A DNA stretch of 64,000 bases, taken from Pseudomonas sp. LP_7_YM (GTDB lineage Bacteria; Pseudomonadota; Gammaproteobacteria; Pseudomonadales; Pseudomonadaceae). Below, one piece after another: positions 55,587 to 64,000 of this stretch. The translations under genes and the position numbers were made by a program. The stretch covers positions 558,001 through 622,000 of the forward strand of contig NZ_SOCT01000001.1 of NCBI RefSeq assembly GCF_004364435.1, written 5' to 3'. A model generated the notes under the pieces. The model did not search any database and was not told where the DNA came from. It saw only the letters and a program-made list of their open reading frames with translations. Within the stretch, counting starts at the first letter, position 1, and each line of letters starts with the position of its first letter.

Positions 55587-56819
55587 TAAAGCTCCCTCGG
55601 ATAGTTGAAGGGCAATAAGCGTCCGTTCAAACATTGAGTGAATGTTCGAATAATGATGCTTGCACTTTCGTGAAGCGCAAAACATCCGTAAGCAGACAGG
55701 GAAGCGTCAGCTTTTTAGAGGAAATTGTTGCTGCAAAGGGCTATGGAGAAGACATCGCTAATCCTTGATTTTTGCTATGTACGTTCATGTACGGCTGTGT
55801 AGGGTTACGGGTACACAACCTGTATTAGCAACCCTTATGCCAGCCTGATTCGCTGCGACGCTGTTTTGCGCCAAAAACACGTGGATGTCGCAATAACGTA
55901 ATTTTTCATCGGCTCGCCTGCGTGTCGCGGCTTCGAATGAGACTGGACCAATAGAACCATTCGAAAATTCGGCGCGAACGGGCTTACTGATGCCCGTAAC
56001 AGCATTTCTCTAAGGTCGCGCTACTTAGGGTGTCTACAACTTGCACTAATCTTGTTAGTTGAGCGTCGTATTGGTGCGTCTGCAATTAACTTCCCATTTC
56101 AAGCTTCCTTTTAAACGTGACTGGCAGGTCATGCCATAGTTTGTTTTAACGCTTGCCAACCACGCTGCTTGATCTGTAGTGATGGCTATTTAGTATCTAT
56201 CCTGTTCTCGGCGGAACATACCGCTTGGATAAGTGCACATCGATGGTGGTCATATGTTTTCGTCATGCGGCATTAATAAAAAAAGACAACTAATCGCGGA
56301 GCTTGAATAAAAAAAGGTGCCTCTTTCCACGGCAGCAGGAGGCGGCGATGAGCGCAGTTCGAAGCGGAGTCAGAAAATCAGGCGCAAGCGCGTCCCGGGT
56401 CAGCGGTTAGGCCAGTGGGGTACGGCGAGGGGCATAGGGCGAACGAAATTCGGATGAGAGCGGGGGTGCGGTATGGACCGTGGCGTAGGGAGAGGGCGCA
56501 AAACAGGGACATGGATCGAATTCCTTATCGATGGACGCTAACTTATGGTTGGCGTCCTGCACTGTTATTGGACAGGGTAGTGTCCTTTTCCTGCACTTTG
56601 GTGCGTATGGCGCACGGATGGGCAGCGTAGTCCCACGGTTTGCAGCCTGGATGGGGCCTCTTCTCGTGGTACGTGCGTTCCACTTGGAAAAAATGTGCCA
56701 ACATGTTGCCTGTTTGTAACTTTTTTGATGCTCGGCTTTTTAAGCTGTCGTGAATGCGTCTTTTTGGCCTTGTCGCGACAGGGCGTTTAGGCCGGTGGCC
56801 CGCCACCGGTCTGGTCGGC
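55587..56819. other. 1.2-kb gene-poor region upstream of tonB
   Basis: No reading frame here has coding-like codon use. The first 730 bp are clearly more AT-rich than the surroundings, with A-tracts at about 56275 and 56310. Short stems are seen (for example ACGGGC/GCCCGT at 55978-55997, GGACA/TGTCC at 56571-56586). The promoter of the tonB operon lies at its left end; a decayed element is possible for the rest. Confidence 0.5.
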
Positions 56820-57652
56820 TCAGGACCTGATCAGCCGCTGCGCCAGTTCCGGCAGCAACGCCTCGCAGGACGCCGTGACCTTGAGAGTCAGCAAATCGTC
56901 CGCTCGCATCTTGCCCAGATTGATAGCGAGCAAGGGTTTGCCCTGCTCGACGACCCGACGGCACAGGCGCAACGCTGAAAAGGCCGTCAATGACGAGCCC
57001 ACCACCAGCATCCCCTCAGCGTCTTCGACCCAAGCCATGGCCCGGGCAGCAGTGGGAGGCGTGACGTTTTCGCCAAAAACACCACGTCCGGCTTCAAGCG
57101 CTCGCCGCCGCAGTGAGGGCACAGAGGAACCCGAAAGCGCTCCTCGAAAGCCGGGTCCAGAAGGGTGTCGCCATCGGGTGCCTGGACCGCATCGACACCG
57201 GCCAGATAAGGGTTTTGTGCCAGCAGGGTAAGCTGAATCACATCGCGTTCTGTGCGCTGATGACAATCCAGGCACACCACCCGGTGCAGACTGCCATGCA
57301 ACTCGATCACCTCCTGGCTGCCGGCCTGATCGTGAAGCGTGTCGACGTTTTGCGTGATGATGCCGTGACGCTGCAGCGCTGCCAGCGCTTGATCGGCAGC
57401 GTTGGGTTGCGCCGCGCGAACCCTTGGCCAGCCCAGCATGGCCCGCGCCCAGTAGCGACGGCGCGCCTGCGGGTCATTGAGAAACTCTTGAAACATCATT
57501 GGCTGTCGCCCGCGACGCACGCCGTCGCTGTCGCGGTAATCAGGAATCCCGGAAGAGGTACTGATACCTGCACCGGTGAGTACCACGAACGAGCGCCCGG
57601 TCATCCACTGCAATAGAGCGTCGACGTGGGTATGGGCAGCGGTATCGAACAT
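56820..57652 (-). pseudogene. Sir2-family NAD-dependent deacylase, one-base frameshift
   Basis: The first frame (from ATG 57652) runs through GAGISTSSGIPDYRD, TQNVDTLHDQAG with the catalytic His in ELHGSL, the zinc Cys pairs CLDCHQ and CPHCGG and KPDVVF, then shifts to non-Sir2 sequence. The conserved remainder (FGENVTPPTAARAMAWVEDAEGMLVVGSSL, INLGKMRADDLL) continues in another frame to 56820. One extra A in the plus-strand run at 57075-57079 would restore KPDVVFFGENV and a protein of about 277 residues. So it is either a recent pseudogene or a sequencing error. Confidence 0.85.
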
Positions 57653-57892
57653 CCACAGGTCCTCGGGAGCGGGGCGGGTTGGGGTGAGGGTAACGAGGGG
57701 GTGCGTCGTGGGGGGCGCATTCAGATCGAAGAGGCCGCACGTACGGCTTTGAATCCCGGCCCCGGATCATGCGCGAACGACCTTGGTCATCCACTGTCGA
57801 GGCGGCCCAGATCAAGAAATCCGGACCCCCGTTTTCATGATCAGGTTCGCTCCTACAGGCGTCTGTGCCGGGCAAAAATTATGGAGGGTCGG

Positions 57893-58717
57893 TTAGCTCA
57901 ACAACTCCGCAAACTCTTTGTCCGCCTCCAGCACGGCTGGCAGCTCGGCGAATACGGCGATGAGGTCGATGCCTTCAAACAGAGGTCCTTCGACCGCTTC
58001 CTGTGCTTGTGGGGTCGCACCGCCGTTACTTTCCAGTGCGTCGGAGATGGTCAGGGCCTGGGCCACGATCCGAGGCTGGGTCGCATCGTCGGGTGCCTGC
58101 ATCGGTCGAGCCTGATAAAGGATGGCGTTCTGAATCACCGGCGGCAAATGCCAGCGCCGTGCCAGTTCTGCGCCCACCTCGGGGTAGCCGAAGCCCAGTT
58201 GCAGGGTTTCATTGGCCGCACGGTTGGTTGTCCCGGTTTTGGTCACATTGTTGATCCGCTCGGCCACTTGCGGCGCTCCGGTCTGGATCAGCAGTTCGCC
58301 AATGTCGTGCATGACCCCGCAAGTGAAGGCAATCTCGGCGTCCGCCCCGGTCTTCTTGGCCAGCAGGCGGCAGATCCCGGCGACCTGAAAGCTCTTGAGC
58401 CAGAAACCCTTGAGGTCAAAACTGGGCCCCGCCTTGAATGCACCCGTGACCGCCGATGCCAGCACCAGCGTGCGCAGCGTGTTAAAGCCCAGACGGGTAG
58501 CGGCGTCTTCGATACTTGATGATTCCCGCGACCCGCGAAACCGCGCAGAGTTGGCCAGGCGCAGGATCTTGGCTGCAATGACCGGATCTTTCTCGATGTT
58601 GCGGGCGACGCTTTCCAGGTTCGACGATGGATTGTCAAACTTTATAATCAGGTCCTGAGCTACTTTGGGAATGCTCGGAAGACTGCCCAAATCCGTGAAA
58701 AGTTGTTCGATACCCAT
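57893..58717 (-). CDS. HDOD-domain protein
   Basis: 274 residues, one HDOD domain (LPSIPKVAQDLIIKFDNPSSNLESVARNIEKDPVIAAKILRLANSARF at the start, CGVMHDIGELLI in the middle). HDOD proteins are signalling relatives of HD phosphodiesterases without firm catalytic proof; they influence biofilm, motility and stress response in Pseudomonas. The HD pair is present as MHDIGE. It stands alone, with no GGDEF/EAL domain. Confidence 0.88.
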   Translation of the reverse strand: MGIEQLFTDLGSLPSIPKVAQDLIIKFDNPSSNLESVARNIEKDPVIAAKILRLANSARFRGSRESSSIEDAATRLGFNTLRTLVLASAVTGAFKAGPSFDLKGFWLKSFQVAGICRLLAKKTGADAEIAFTCGVMHDIGELLIQTGAPQVAERINNVTKTGTTNRAANETLQLGFGYPEVGAELARRWHLPPVIQNAILYQARPMQAPDDATQPRIVAQALTISDALESNGGATPQAQEAVEGPLFEGIDLIAVFAELPAVLEADKEFAELLS

Positions 58718-58885
58718 GACCTTGCTCCTGTTTCGTCTGAATAACCTACCTTAGGCAAATTTGGCGAATCTGCACGGAAGGTGATCACGTTTTTTGCCTG
58801 GGACGGCTTGCTTGAGGAACGATTCCGATGGGATGCAGTGACCCATGCAGTTATCAGGCGCTGCGGCCGCGATGGCGCGGGCCGG

Positions 58886-59251
58886 TCATGACGCTGTCTG
58901 GCGAAACTGCAGGACGTTGCCCTCTGGATCGAAACCATCACATGCAGTGAAACCGCGAGCGGTGAACTCAGCAGAAGCGTCGTCAACCTGACCGCCGAGC
59001 GCCACTGCTGCAGCGCGGGCTTGAGCCAGGTTTTTTACCGGCAATACCAGTTTGGTTGGCAGGTTGGCTCGACGCTCGGGTGGGGTGGCGATGACCAGCC
59101 CTTCGGCAATTTTTTTCGCAACTGCATGAATGACCAGTTGGTACGTCGCGAACTCGAGCACGATCAGCCGGGTTTCATTGACTGTCTCGGCCATTCCCGG
59201 CAGTTCGCGATAAAACACTGCAACGCGTGGTAAATCCTTGGTGAACAACAC
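58886..59251 (-). CDS. Glyoxalase/VOC-fold protein, probable frameshift at its start
   Basis: The 121-residue frame has a VOC fold (LFTKDLPRVAVFYRELPGM at the start, ARGFTACDGFDPEGNVLQF at the end). Members include dioxygenases, resistance proteins and glyoxalases; this one has no assigned reaction. The frame starts at GTG 59251 without a ribosome binding site. An ATG at 59286, with AAGGAAG upstream, begins MSE and would read on as SVEPPKHGAVLFTKD if one base were added at about 59278. So the natural gene very probably starts at 59286 and has lost one A (on its strand). Confidence 0.6.
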   Translation of the reverse strand: MLFTKDLPRVAVFYRELPGMAETVNETRLIVLEFATYQLVIHAVAKKIAEGLVIATPPERRANLPTKLVLPVKNLAQARAAAVALGGQVDDASAEFTARGFTACDGFDPEGNVLQFRQTAS

Positions 59252-59286
59252 CGCGCCATGTTTGGGCGGCTCAACGCTTCACTCAT

Positions 59287-59638
59287 TGGTTCTTCCTTGA
59301 AGCAGGGCGAAGATTCATGAGAAAGGGGCGCCACGCGCCTTGGCGGCCACTGCCCAAACTTTTACAGCGCCCGCCATCGGGCGTGCAGGCACGCTGTTGG
59401 TCTGGCAGTTTGGTCGCCTCATCAGCTGGCACTTTTTACTGTTTTTTCAATACGTCTGCGAGGTCGCGGCGGTTCTTTTTTAAGTCGCATGCGTCGGAGG
59501 CGGTTTGTCCGGCGAAAAATCAGTAATATGGCGCAACATCGGTGAGGGCGACTCCCTCGATCGAGCCTCCGCAACCATATTCATGAAACGCCAGCCCTCG
59601 CGCATGCCGGGCGCGCTGGCCAGGAAATAGAGGGTGTC
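59287..59638. other. Divergent intergenic region upstream of ilvE
   Basis: About 350 bp; it should hold the promoter of ilvE. No gene or clear leader peptide is seen. Confidence 0.4.
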
Positions 59639-60658
59639 ATGGGTAACGAAAGCATTAATTGGGACAAGCTGGGTTTCGACTACATCAAGACTGACAAGCG
59701 CTACCTAGCTCACTGGCACGACGGTGAATGGGACAAAGGTACCCTGACCGAAGACAATCAGTTGCATATCAGCGAAGGCTCCACTGCGCTGCATTACGGT
59801 CAGCAGTGTTTTGAAGGCCTGAAGGCCTACCGTGCCAAAGACGGTTCGATCAACCTGTTCCGTCCCGACCAGAACGCCGCGCGCATGCAACGCAGCTGCT
59901 CGCGCCTGCTGATGCCGCACGTGCCGACCGAGCAATTCATTGAGGCCTGCAAGCAGGTGGTGCGTGCCAACGAGCGCTTCATCCCTCCGTACGGCACCGG
60001 TGGCGCGCTGTACCTGCGTCCGTTCGTGATCGGCGTGGGTGACAACATCGGCGTGCGGACTGCGCCGGAGTTCATCTTTTCGGTGTTCTGCATCCCGGTC
60101 GGCCCTTACTTCAAAGGCGGCATGAAACCGCACAACTTCGTGATTTCCAGCTACGACCGTGCCGCACCTCAGGGCACCGGGGCGGCGAAGGTCGGCGGTA
60201 ACTATGCGGCCAGCATGATGCCGGGCAGCGAAGCCAGGAAGTACGGTTTCGCGGATGCGATCTACCTTGATCCGCTGACTCACTCGAAGATCGAGGAGGT
60301 CGGTTCGGCCAACTTCTTCGGGATTACCCATGATGATCAGTTCATCACCCCGAAATCGCCGTCGGTGCTGCCGGGTATCACTCGCCTGTCGCTGATCGAG
60401 CTGGCCGAGAGCCGTCTGGGCCTGAAAGTCATCGAAGGCGACGTGTTTATCGACAAGCTGGATCAGTTCAAGGAAGCCGGTGCGTGCGGCACAGCGGCCG
60501 TGATCTCGCCGATCGGCGGGATCAGTTACAAGGACAAGATGCATGTGTTCCACAGTGAGACCGAGGTAGGGCCGGTGACTCAGCGGTTGTACCAGGAGCT
60601 GACCGGTATTCAGTTCGGCGAGATCGAAGGGCCTGCGGGTTGGATCGTTAAGGTTTAG
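59639..60658 (+). CDS. ilvE: Branched-chain amino acid aminotransferase
   Basis: 339 residues, length and sequence of the class-IV branched-chain aminotransferase (eukaryote-like/type II form). It transfers amino groups to the 2-oxo acids of Leu, Ile and Val. FEGLKAYRAKDGSINLFRPDQNA near residue 60, the PLP-lysine region in GAAKVGGNYAASMMPGSEA near residue 185 and ACGTAAVISPIGGI near residue 281 mark the family. ATG 59639 gives MGNESINWDKLGFDYIKTD, as in homologues. A terminator follows. Confidence 0.95.
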   Translation: MGNESINWDKLGFDYIKTDKRYLAHWHDGEWDKGTLTEDNQLHISEGSTALHYGQQCFEGLKAYRAKDGSINLFRPDQNAARMQRSCSRLLMPHVPTEQFIEACKQVVRANERFIPPYGTGGALYLRPFVIGVGDNIGVRTAPEFIFSVFCIPVGPYFKGGMKPHNFVISSYDRAAPQGTGAAKVGGNYAASMMPGSEARKYGFADAIYLDPLTHSKIEEVGSANFFGITHDDQFITPKSPSVLPGITRLSLIELAESRLGLKVIEGDVFIDKLDQFKEAGACGTAAVISPIGGISYKDKMHVFHSETEVGPVTQRLYQELTGIQFGEIEGPAGWIVKV

Positions 60659-60682
60659 TTGGGCTTGATCGCTTGTTAGAAG

Positions 60683-60712
60683 AACCACCGCCTTTGCGCG
60701 GTGGTTTTTTTT
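60683..60712 (+). terminator. Rho-independent terminator of ilvE
   Basis: AACCACCGC and GCGGTGGTT form a 9-bp stem with a 6-base loop, followed by a run of T. It begins 25 bp after the ilvE stop. Confidence 0.9.
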
Positions 60713-61132
60713 GTGGGTGCATGTGCGTCGGCGCTTGGGCTCGGGCTCGGGTGAATATCCTTTCTTCGGGTGGCGCGAAGATGGGTTCCGCTTTTACAGC
60801 GTGTTAGTTGGAAAAGCCCCAGATAACCAAGGGCCTTTGCTTCCGGTCTGGCCCGACTGCGGCGGGTTCCCTCACGCAGGCAGCTCTCCCGGCATCCATG
60901 CCGCTCGGCCCTGCGTTCGGCCTGCACCCAGGTCGCGATGGTGGTGATCGTCACCTTTGGTGCCCAGCCCAAACCGCTGCGCAGAAACCTCATCGCGCCG
61001 CTGACGTTTTTCGATGCGGTGGTCGCCCAGTTGAAGTGAGCCTTGGCAGTGTCCCGAAAGGTGGCTGCCGAGTGCTTTACAGAGATTCCCCAAGACTCAT
61101 CCGCTCACAGTCAAAGCAATGCCGAGCAGTGC
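60713..61132. other. Intergenic region, possible dispersed element
   Basis: About 420 bp. Several overlapping open frames exist on both strands but none has convincing coding use throughout; a short plus-strand end (VVIVTFGAQPKPLRRNLIAPLTFFDAVVAQLK) at about 60938-61039 looks like the tail of a protein. It may be a remnant or a multi-copy intergenic element. Confidence 0.35.
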
Positions 61133-61603
61133 CTATTTGACGCCCAGGCAGCGGTCCAGTGAGAACCTGCCGCCGCCCTTGGCGATGATGAGCAGCAACA
61201 ATCCGGCCCAGCTTAGATGGGTGGCCCATGCATCCGGGTAGACGAATGTCTGGATTACCAGCGTCATGCCCAGCAGCGCCAAGGCCGCCAGCCGTGTACA
61301 CAATCCCAGAATGAGCAGCAGCGGGAACAGGTGTTCGGCATAGGTGGCCAGGTAGGCGGCGATAGTCGGGGTGATCAATGGCAGCGTGTATTCAGTGCTG
61401 AACAGGTAAAAGGTGCTATCGGTGAGGCTCAGGATGTCCTCGACTTTGGTTCTCCCCGACATCAGGAAAATGCCGGCGATGGCCACACGGGCCACCAGTG
61501 ACAGCAATGAGTCGTTGACCCAATGACTGAGGCGATCGGCTAGACGGTTCCACCCTGCGCGTCGCGGAGGGTGACAAGGGGCGTGGTTGGGTAGGGTGTC
61601 CAT
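61133..61603 (-). CDS. DoxX-family membrane protein, bufferin operon (BufD-like)
   Basis: 156 residues with four hydrophobic helices of the DoxX type ([26 protein letters not shown] near the start). In bufferin operons a DoxX protein named BufD often follows bufC; its exact role is unclear, possibly electron transfer or membrane support for the pathway. It begins 16 bp after the bufC stop. Confidence 0.85.
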   Translation of the reverse strand: MDTLPNHAPCHPPRRAGWNRLADRLSHWVNDSLLSLVARVAIAGIFLMSGRTKVEDILSLTDSTFYLFSTEYTLPLITPTIAAYLATYAEHLFPLLLILGLCTRLAALALLGMTLVIQTFVYPDAWATHLSWAGLLLLIIAKGGGRFSLDRCLGVK

Positions 61604-61619
61604 GATGTTCTCCGGTGGG

Positions 61620-62369
61620 TCATGACGGATCGGTCGCGACGAACACGCGCGCGCTGATCAATCGGGTAAGCAGTTTGAAAATGTCCAGCGACGCTTGAGC
61701 GTCACTGGCGTGTACAGCGGCTTGCGCCAATGGCTTTCCGGCCGCGCAGGCGTCGAGAAATGCACAGTCGCCGATGTCCAGCGCATGCCAGTCGACGGCG
61801 CCGCCGCTACGCACCAGCAAGGCACCTTCGCCCTGCCAGCAGAGGTGTTCGGGCATTTGTAGCCCTTCACGATTGTGGCGCCAGATGCTGAACACTGGCT
61901 GATGGGCAAACCACGCCCAGCGTGCTGACGCCTTGGGTGTCAGTCGCAGTGACGCCAGCTGCTCGGGAGCCAGGCTGGCAATCCGCGGCACGTCGATACC
62001 GGCTTCATCCATTGCCGTGTGGCACTGGGTCCACAGCAGGTCCAATCGTGCGACGTCGCCCAGATAAGGCAACGATTGCGCGTGCTCGAACTGGTCGAGG
62101 AAGGCCGGGAACCCGGCGCCGTGGTAGATAAGCCGTGCATCCAGAGGCGTTGACTGTCGCGCATGGAGGGCGGCTGCCGCAGCGAACCAGTCCTTGCCAA
62201 CCAGGCGTTCGACGGTCGGAAAGTTGGCGTGAAGCGCACCCACCGCGGCCCTCATCACGGTATTGCGATACACCGTGAAACCGGGTTGCTCGGTGAGTAT
62301 CGGCAGGCAGCTTGCCTGTGGGTCGTATAACGCCTCGACGAACGCGTCCTGAAACGCACTCAACCGCAT
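61620..62369 (-). CDS. DUF2063 partner protein (BufC-like)
   Basis: 249 residues. [19 protein letters not shown] at the start and [42 protein letters not shown] in the N-terminal half are the DUF2063/HvfC-BufC family marks. The protein works with the MNIO enzyme and is thought to carry or recognise the precursor peptide. It overlaps bufB by ten bases, so they should be made in a fixed ratio. Confidence 0.88.
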   Translation of the reverse strand: MRLSAFQDAFVEALYDPQASCLPILTEQPGFTVYRNTVMRAAVGALHANFPTVERLVGKDWFAAAAALHARQSTPLDARLIYHGAGFPAFLDQFEHAQSLPYLGDVARLDLLWTQCHTAMDEAGIDVPRIASLAPEQLASLRLTPKASARWAWFAHQPVFSIWRHNREGLQMPEHLCWQGEGALLVRSGGAVDWHALDIGDCAFLDACAAGKPLAQAAVHASDAQASLDIFKLLTRLISARVFVATDPS

Positions 62370-63196
62370 GACAACGCCTCCAGCAGCGACTGTGCCCGAT
62401 CCCGCTCCAGCAGCAGCTCACCGAATGCAGGGACATTTTCGTCCCGTTCAATCAGCGTCGGGCGTGGACCTATGCGCTGAATCAGCCGCTGATACAACGC
62501 CCAGACCGCCTCTGCGACTGGCGCATCATGGGAATCGATGAGCAGAGAAGCACCGCCGGGATCGACACTGTGCCCGGCCAGATGAATCTCCGTGATGGCT
62601 TGGGCCGGAACGGCGTCGACATACGCATTGGCGTTGTACGCCATGTTGTGAGCACTGAGAAACACGTTGTTGATGTCCAGCAACAGACCGCAACCACTGC
62701 GTTCGCTCAGCTCGCAGAGAAAGTCGATTTCACTGAACGCATGGCCAGACAATTCCAGGTAATGACTCGGGTTCTCGATGGCGATGCGGCGACCGAGAAA
62801 GTCCTGTGTGCGCTGAATGTTGTCACCGATTCGCTTCAAGGCTTGCACCGAACGAGGGAAGGGCAGCAGGTCGGGGTGGTAATGCCCCCGCCAGGCGGAC
62901 CAGGCGAGGTGCTCGGAAATGAGGGCTGGCCGAATCCGTTCGGCAAGCGTTTTGAGCCGCTTGAGGTGCGCGATGTCCGGCGCGCAATCGGCTGCAAGCG
63001 ACAGCGAGACACCGTGCAGAGAAAGCGGATGGCGGCTACCGATAGTCTCCAGCCACGCGATGCGCGGGCCGCCGTCGATCATGTAGTTTTCCGGGTGGAC
63101 TTCGAACCACAGGCCCTGAGCGGCGCATTCATGCGCTGCCTCGTAGTGTTCGGCCTTGAGCCCCAGCCCGGCACCCAGGGTGAGTGATGTGTGCAT
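62360..63196 (-). CDS. DUF692 multinuclear non-haem iron oxidase (BufB-like MNIO)
   Basis: 278 residues of the DUF692/MbnB/BufB family, TIM-barrel iron enzymes that modify Cys residues of precursor peptides. LGAGLGLKAEHYEAA at the start, the segment SLHGVSLSLAAD with a metal-ligand His, LLLDINNVFLSAHN and EIHLAGHSVDPGG are conserved. In bufferins it turns Cys into thiooxazole groups that bind copper. ATG 63196 is chosen because AGG lies upstream and the start MHTSLTLGAGLG matches homologues; a longer start at 63217 is less likely. Confidence 0.9.
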   Translation of the reverse strand: MHTSLTLGAGLGLKAEHYEAAHECAAQGLWFEVHPENYMIDGGPRIAWLETIGSRHPLSLHGVSLSLAADCAPDIAHLKRLKTLAERIRPALISEHLAWSAWRGHYHPDLLPFPRSVQALKRIGDNIQRTQDFLGRRIAIENPSHYLELSGHAFSEIDFLCELSERSGCGLLLDINNVFLSAHNMAYNANAYVDAVPAQAITEIHLAGHSVDPGGASLLIDSHDAPVAEAVWALYQRLIQRIGPRPTLIERDENVPAFGELLLERDRAQSLLEALSCG

Positions 63197-63248
63197 GATC
63201 GACGCCTGCCCTTGCATTGGTTTACGGTTCGGCTTTACCGGCTGCCTT

Positions 63249-63518
63249 TTACTTTGCGGTCAGTGAGCCGTTGCCGTTCGGGGTCTTGATCGAAGTACAG
63301 GTGCCTGCCGGTACGCTTTTCCAGGCGTTGGCCTGGTAGTCGGTTTTGGAGGTGCCGGCGCAACTGGTACCCGCGCCGGCTGCGCAGTCGTTCTTGCCGG
63401 CCAGGGCTACGCCGTAGCATTTTTCCATGGCGGGGGCTGAGCTGCTTTCAGCTGCGTTGACGCCAGTGGCGATGGAGGCGAAAGCCAGAGCGACGGTGGC
63501 GAGTTTGAGGTTGTTCAT
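63249..63518 (-). CDS. Bufferin precursor peptide (BufA1-like, DUF2282)
   Basis: 89 residues. A Sec signal peptide ([19 protein letters not shown], cleavage near residue 22) precedes a Cys-containing core: Cys34 in EKCYG, Cys45 in GKNDCA, Cys53 and Cys74. The four cysteines and the motif [14 protein letters not shown] are those of DUF2282. In bufferins the central cysteines become modified by BufB and the product binds copper in the periplasm. ATG 63518 has GGAG upstream. It is the first gene of the bufABCD operon, so its promoter is in 63519-63776. Confidence 0.9.
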   Translation of the reverse strand: MNNLKLATVALAFASIATGVNAAESSSAPAMEKCYGVALAGKNDCAAGAGTSCAGTSKTDYQANAWKSVPAGTCTSIKTPNGNGSLTAK

Positions 63519-63776
63519 GGGTGTCTCCAGTGACTTGATTAAGGATTTTTGCAGCACCTGCGTGAAGCCCACGCCGTGCGACAGGGCCGAACGTTAGTCG
63601 CAAGTGGAAATGAGCGCGAACGTGACGTCGTGCCATTTTATTTCTGCGCCGAGCGGCCTCACACGGGCGCGCCCCTGCATGACAGGCGCGGTGTGCTTCA
63701 GAGCCAAAAGGAGGTTCACTTGAGGGAAAAAGCGGTTACAGGTTTACACAACGTTGTCCCTCTACGGGACAGCATT

Positions 63777-64000
63777 TCAGGCAATCACGCCGTACTCGAG
63801 CAGCAGCTGCTCCATCCAGTCCATGAACACCTGGCAGCGTTGTGGCAGGTGACGCCGATGGGCATAAAGCAATGAAACGGGCATGGGGGCAGGCAGGTAA
63901 TCGGGCAGTATTTCCAGCAGATCACCGCGTGCCAGATGAAAGCCGTTGGACAGTCGCGGTATCTGCACAATCCCCAGACCACCAAGGCAGGCGGCTTCGT
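63777..64000 (-). CDS. LysR-family regulator (C-terminal end only)
   Basis: The last 74 residues of a LysR substrate-binding domain: AACLGGLGIVQIPRLSNGFHLARGDLLEIL, then PVSLLYAHRRHLPQRCQVFMDWMEQLL at the C-terminus. The frame continues past the window's end. It stands upstream of the buf operon on the same strand; a role in its control is possible but not shown. A short TGTCCC/GGGACA stem lies just after the stop. Confidence 0.85.
   Translation of the reverse strand, partial: EAACLGGLGIVQIPRLSNGFHLARGDLLEILPDYLPAPMPVSLLYAHRRHLPQRCQVFMDWMEQLLLEYGVIA

Noticed and set aside
55636-55670. Possible Fur box before tonB (ATAATGAT word)
   Set aside because: Only about half of the 19-bp consensus matches and the second half-site is missing.
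56590-56625. NtrC-like site (TGCACTTTGGTGCG)
   Set aside because: The spacing is three bases short of the consensus and symmetry is incomplete.
56415-56630. Frame of 71 codons in the gene-poor region
   Set aside because: Codon use unlike the neighbours and no ribosome binding site; Arg/Met-rich product without recognisable features.

Overview
The window is a 64-kb piece of a GC-rich gammaproteobacterial chromosome. The gene families, the CTG/GCC-rich codon use and the gene neighbourhoods point to Pseudomonas. A bacteriophytochrome next to an RsbRST module, a Yej/Npp-type importer and bufferin genes would suit the P. syringae or P. fluorescens groups; that placement is inference, with no search behind it. 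There is no prophage, integron, CRISPR array, rRNA or tRNA gene that I can support, and no complete insertion sequence.

Layout. 1-5131: cobN (5' end cut by the window) and a chlI/chlD-type chelatase gene that appears to make two proteins by -1 frameshifting. 5165-13313: a small unknown protein, a sigma-54-type regulator without the GAFTGA loop, a nicotinamide riboside uptake pair (pnuC and a NadR-like kinase), uppP, a DUF1294 protein, an MmcQ/YjbR protein, a LysR/azoR divergent pair and a secreted alpha/beta hydrolase. 13427-15513: a radical-SAM plus DUF4130 DNA-repair-type pair behind a LexA-like palindrome. 15679-21513: HAD phosphatase, 2-hydroxyacid dehydrogenase, sodium:solute symporter, DUF1615 lipoprotein and two unknown proteins.

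21859-32642 is the most distinctive block: nine same-strand genes in which a stressosome-like RsbR-RsbS-RsbT-RsbX set overlaps a histidine kinase and a hybrid kinase, followed by a bacteriophytochrome, a single-domain response regulator and a second hybrid kinase. No sigma factor is encoded in it, so its output is unknown. 32844-43264: FKBP isomerase, ketoglutarate-semialdehyde dehydrogenase, Gfo/Idh/MocA oxidoreductase, LysE exporter, a divergent TreS-like GH13 enzyme, an MFS transporter and selD-mnmH.

43588-55586, minus strand: a DUF318-type permease, then what looks like a complete import route from outer membrane to cytoplasm (tonB, exbB, exbD, TonB-dependent receptor, YejA-, YejB-, YejE- and YejF-like proteins). 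A 1.2-kb gene-poor gap follows. 56820-60658: a frameshifted sirtuin, an HDOD protein, a glyoxalase-fold protein with a probable frameshift at its start, and ilvE. 61133-63518 is a bufferin-type RiPP metallophore operon (bufA-bufB-bufC-bufD). The window ends inside a LysR gene. Two, perhaps three, genes differ from their family by one missing base in a short run, so either assembly error or real decay must be kept in mind when reading frameshifts here.
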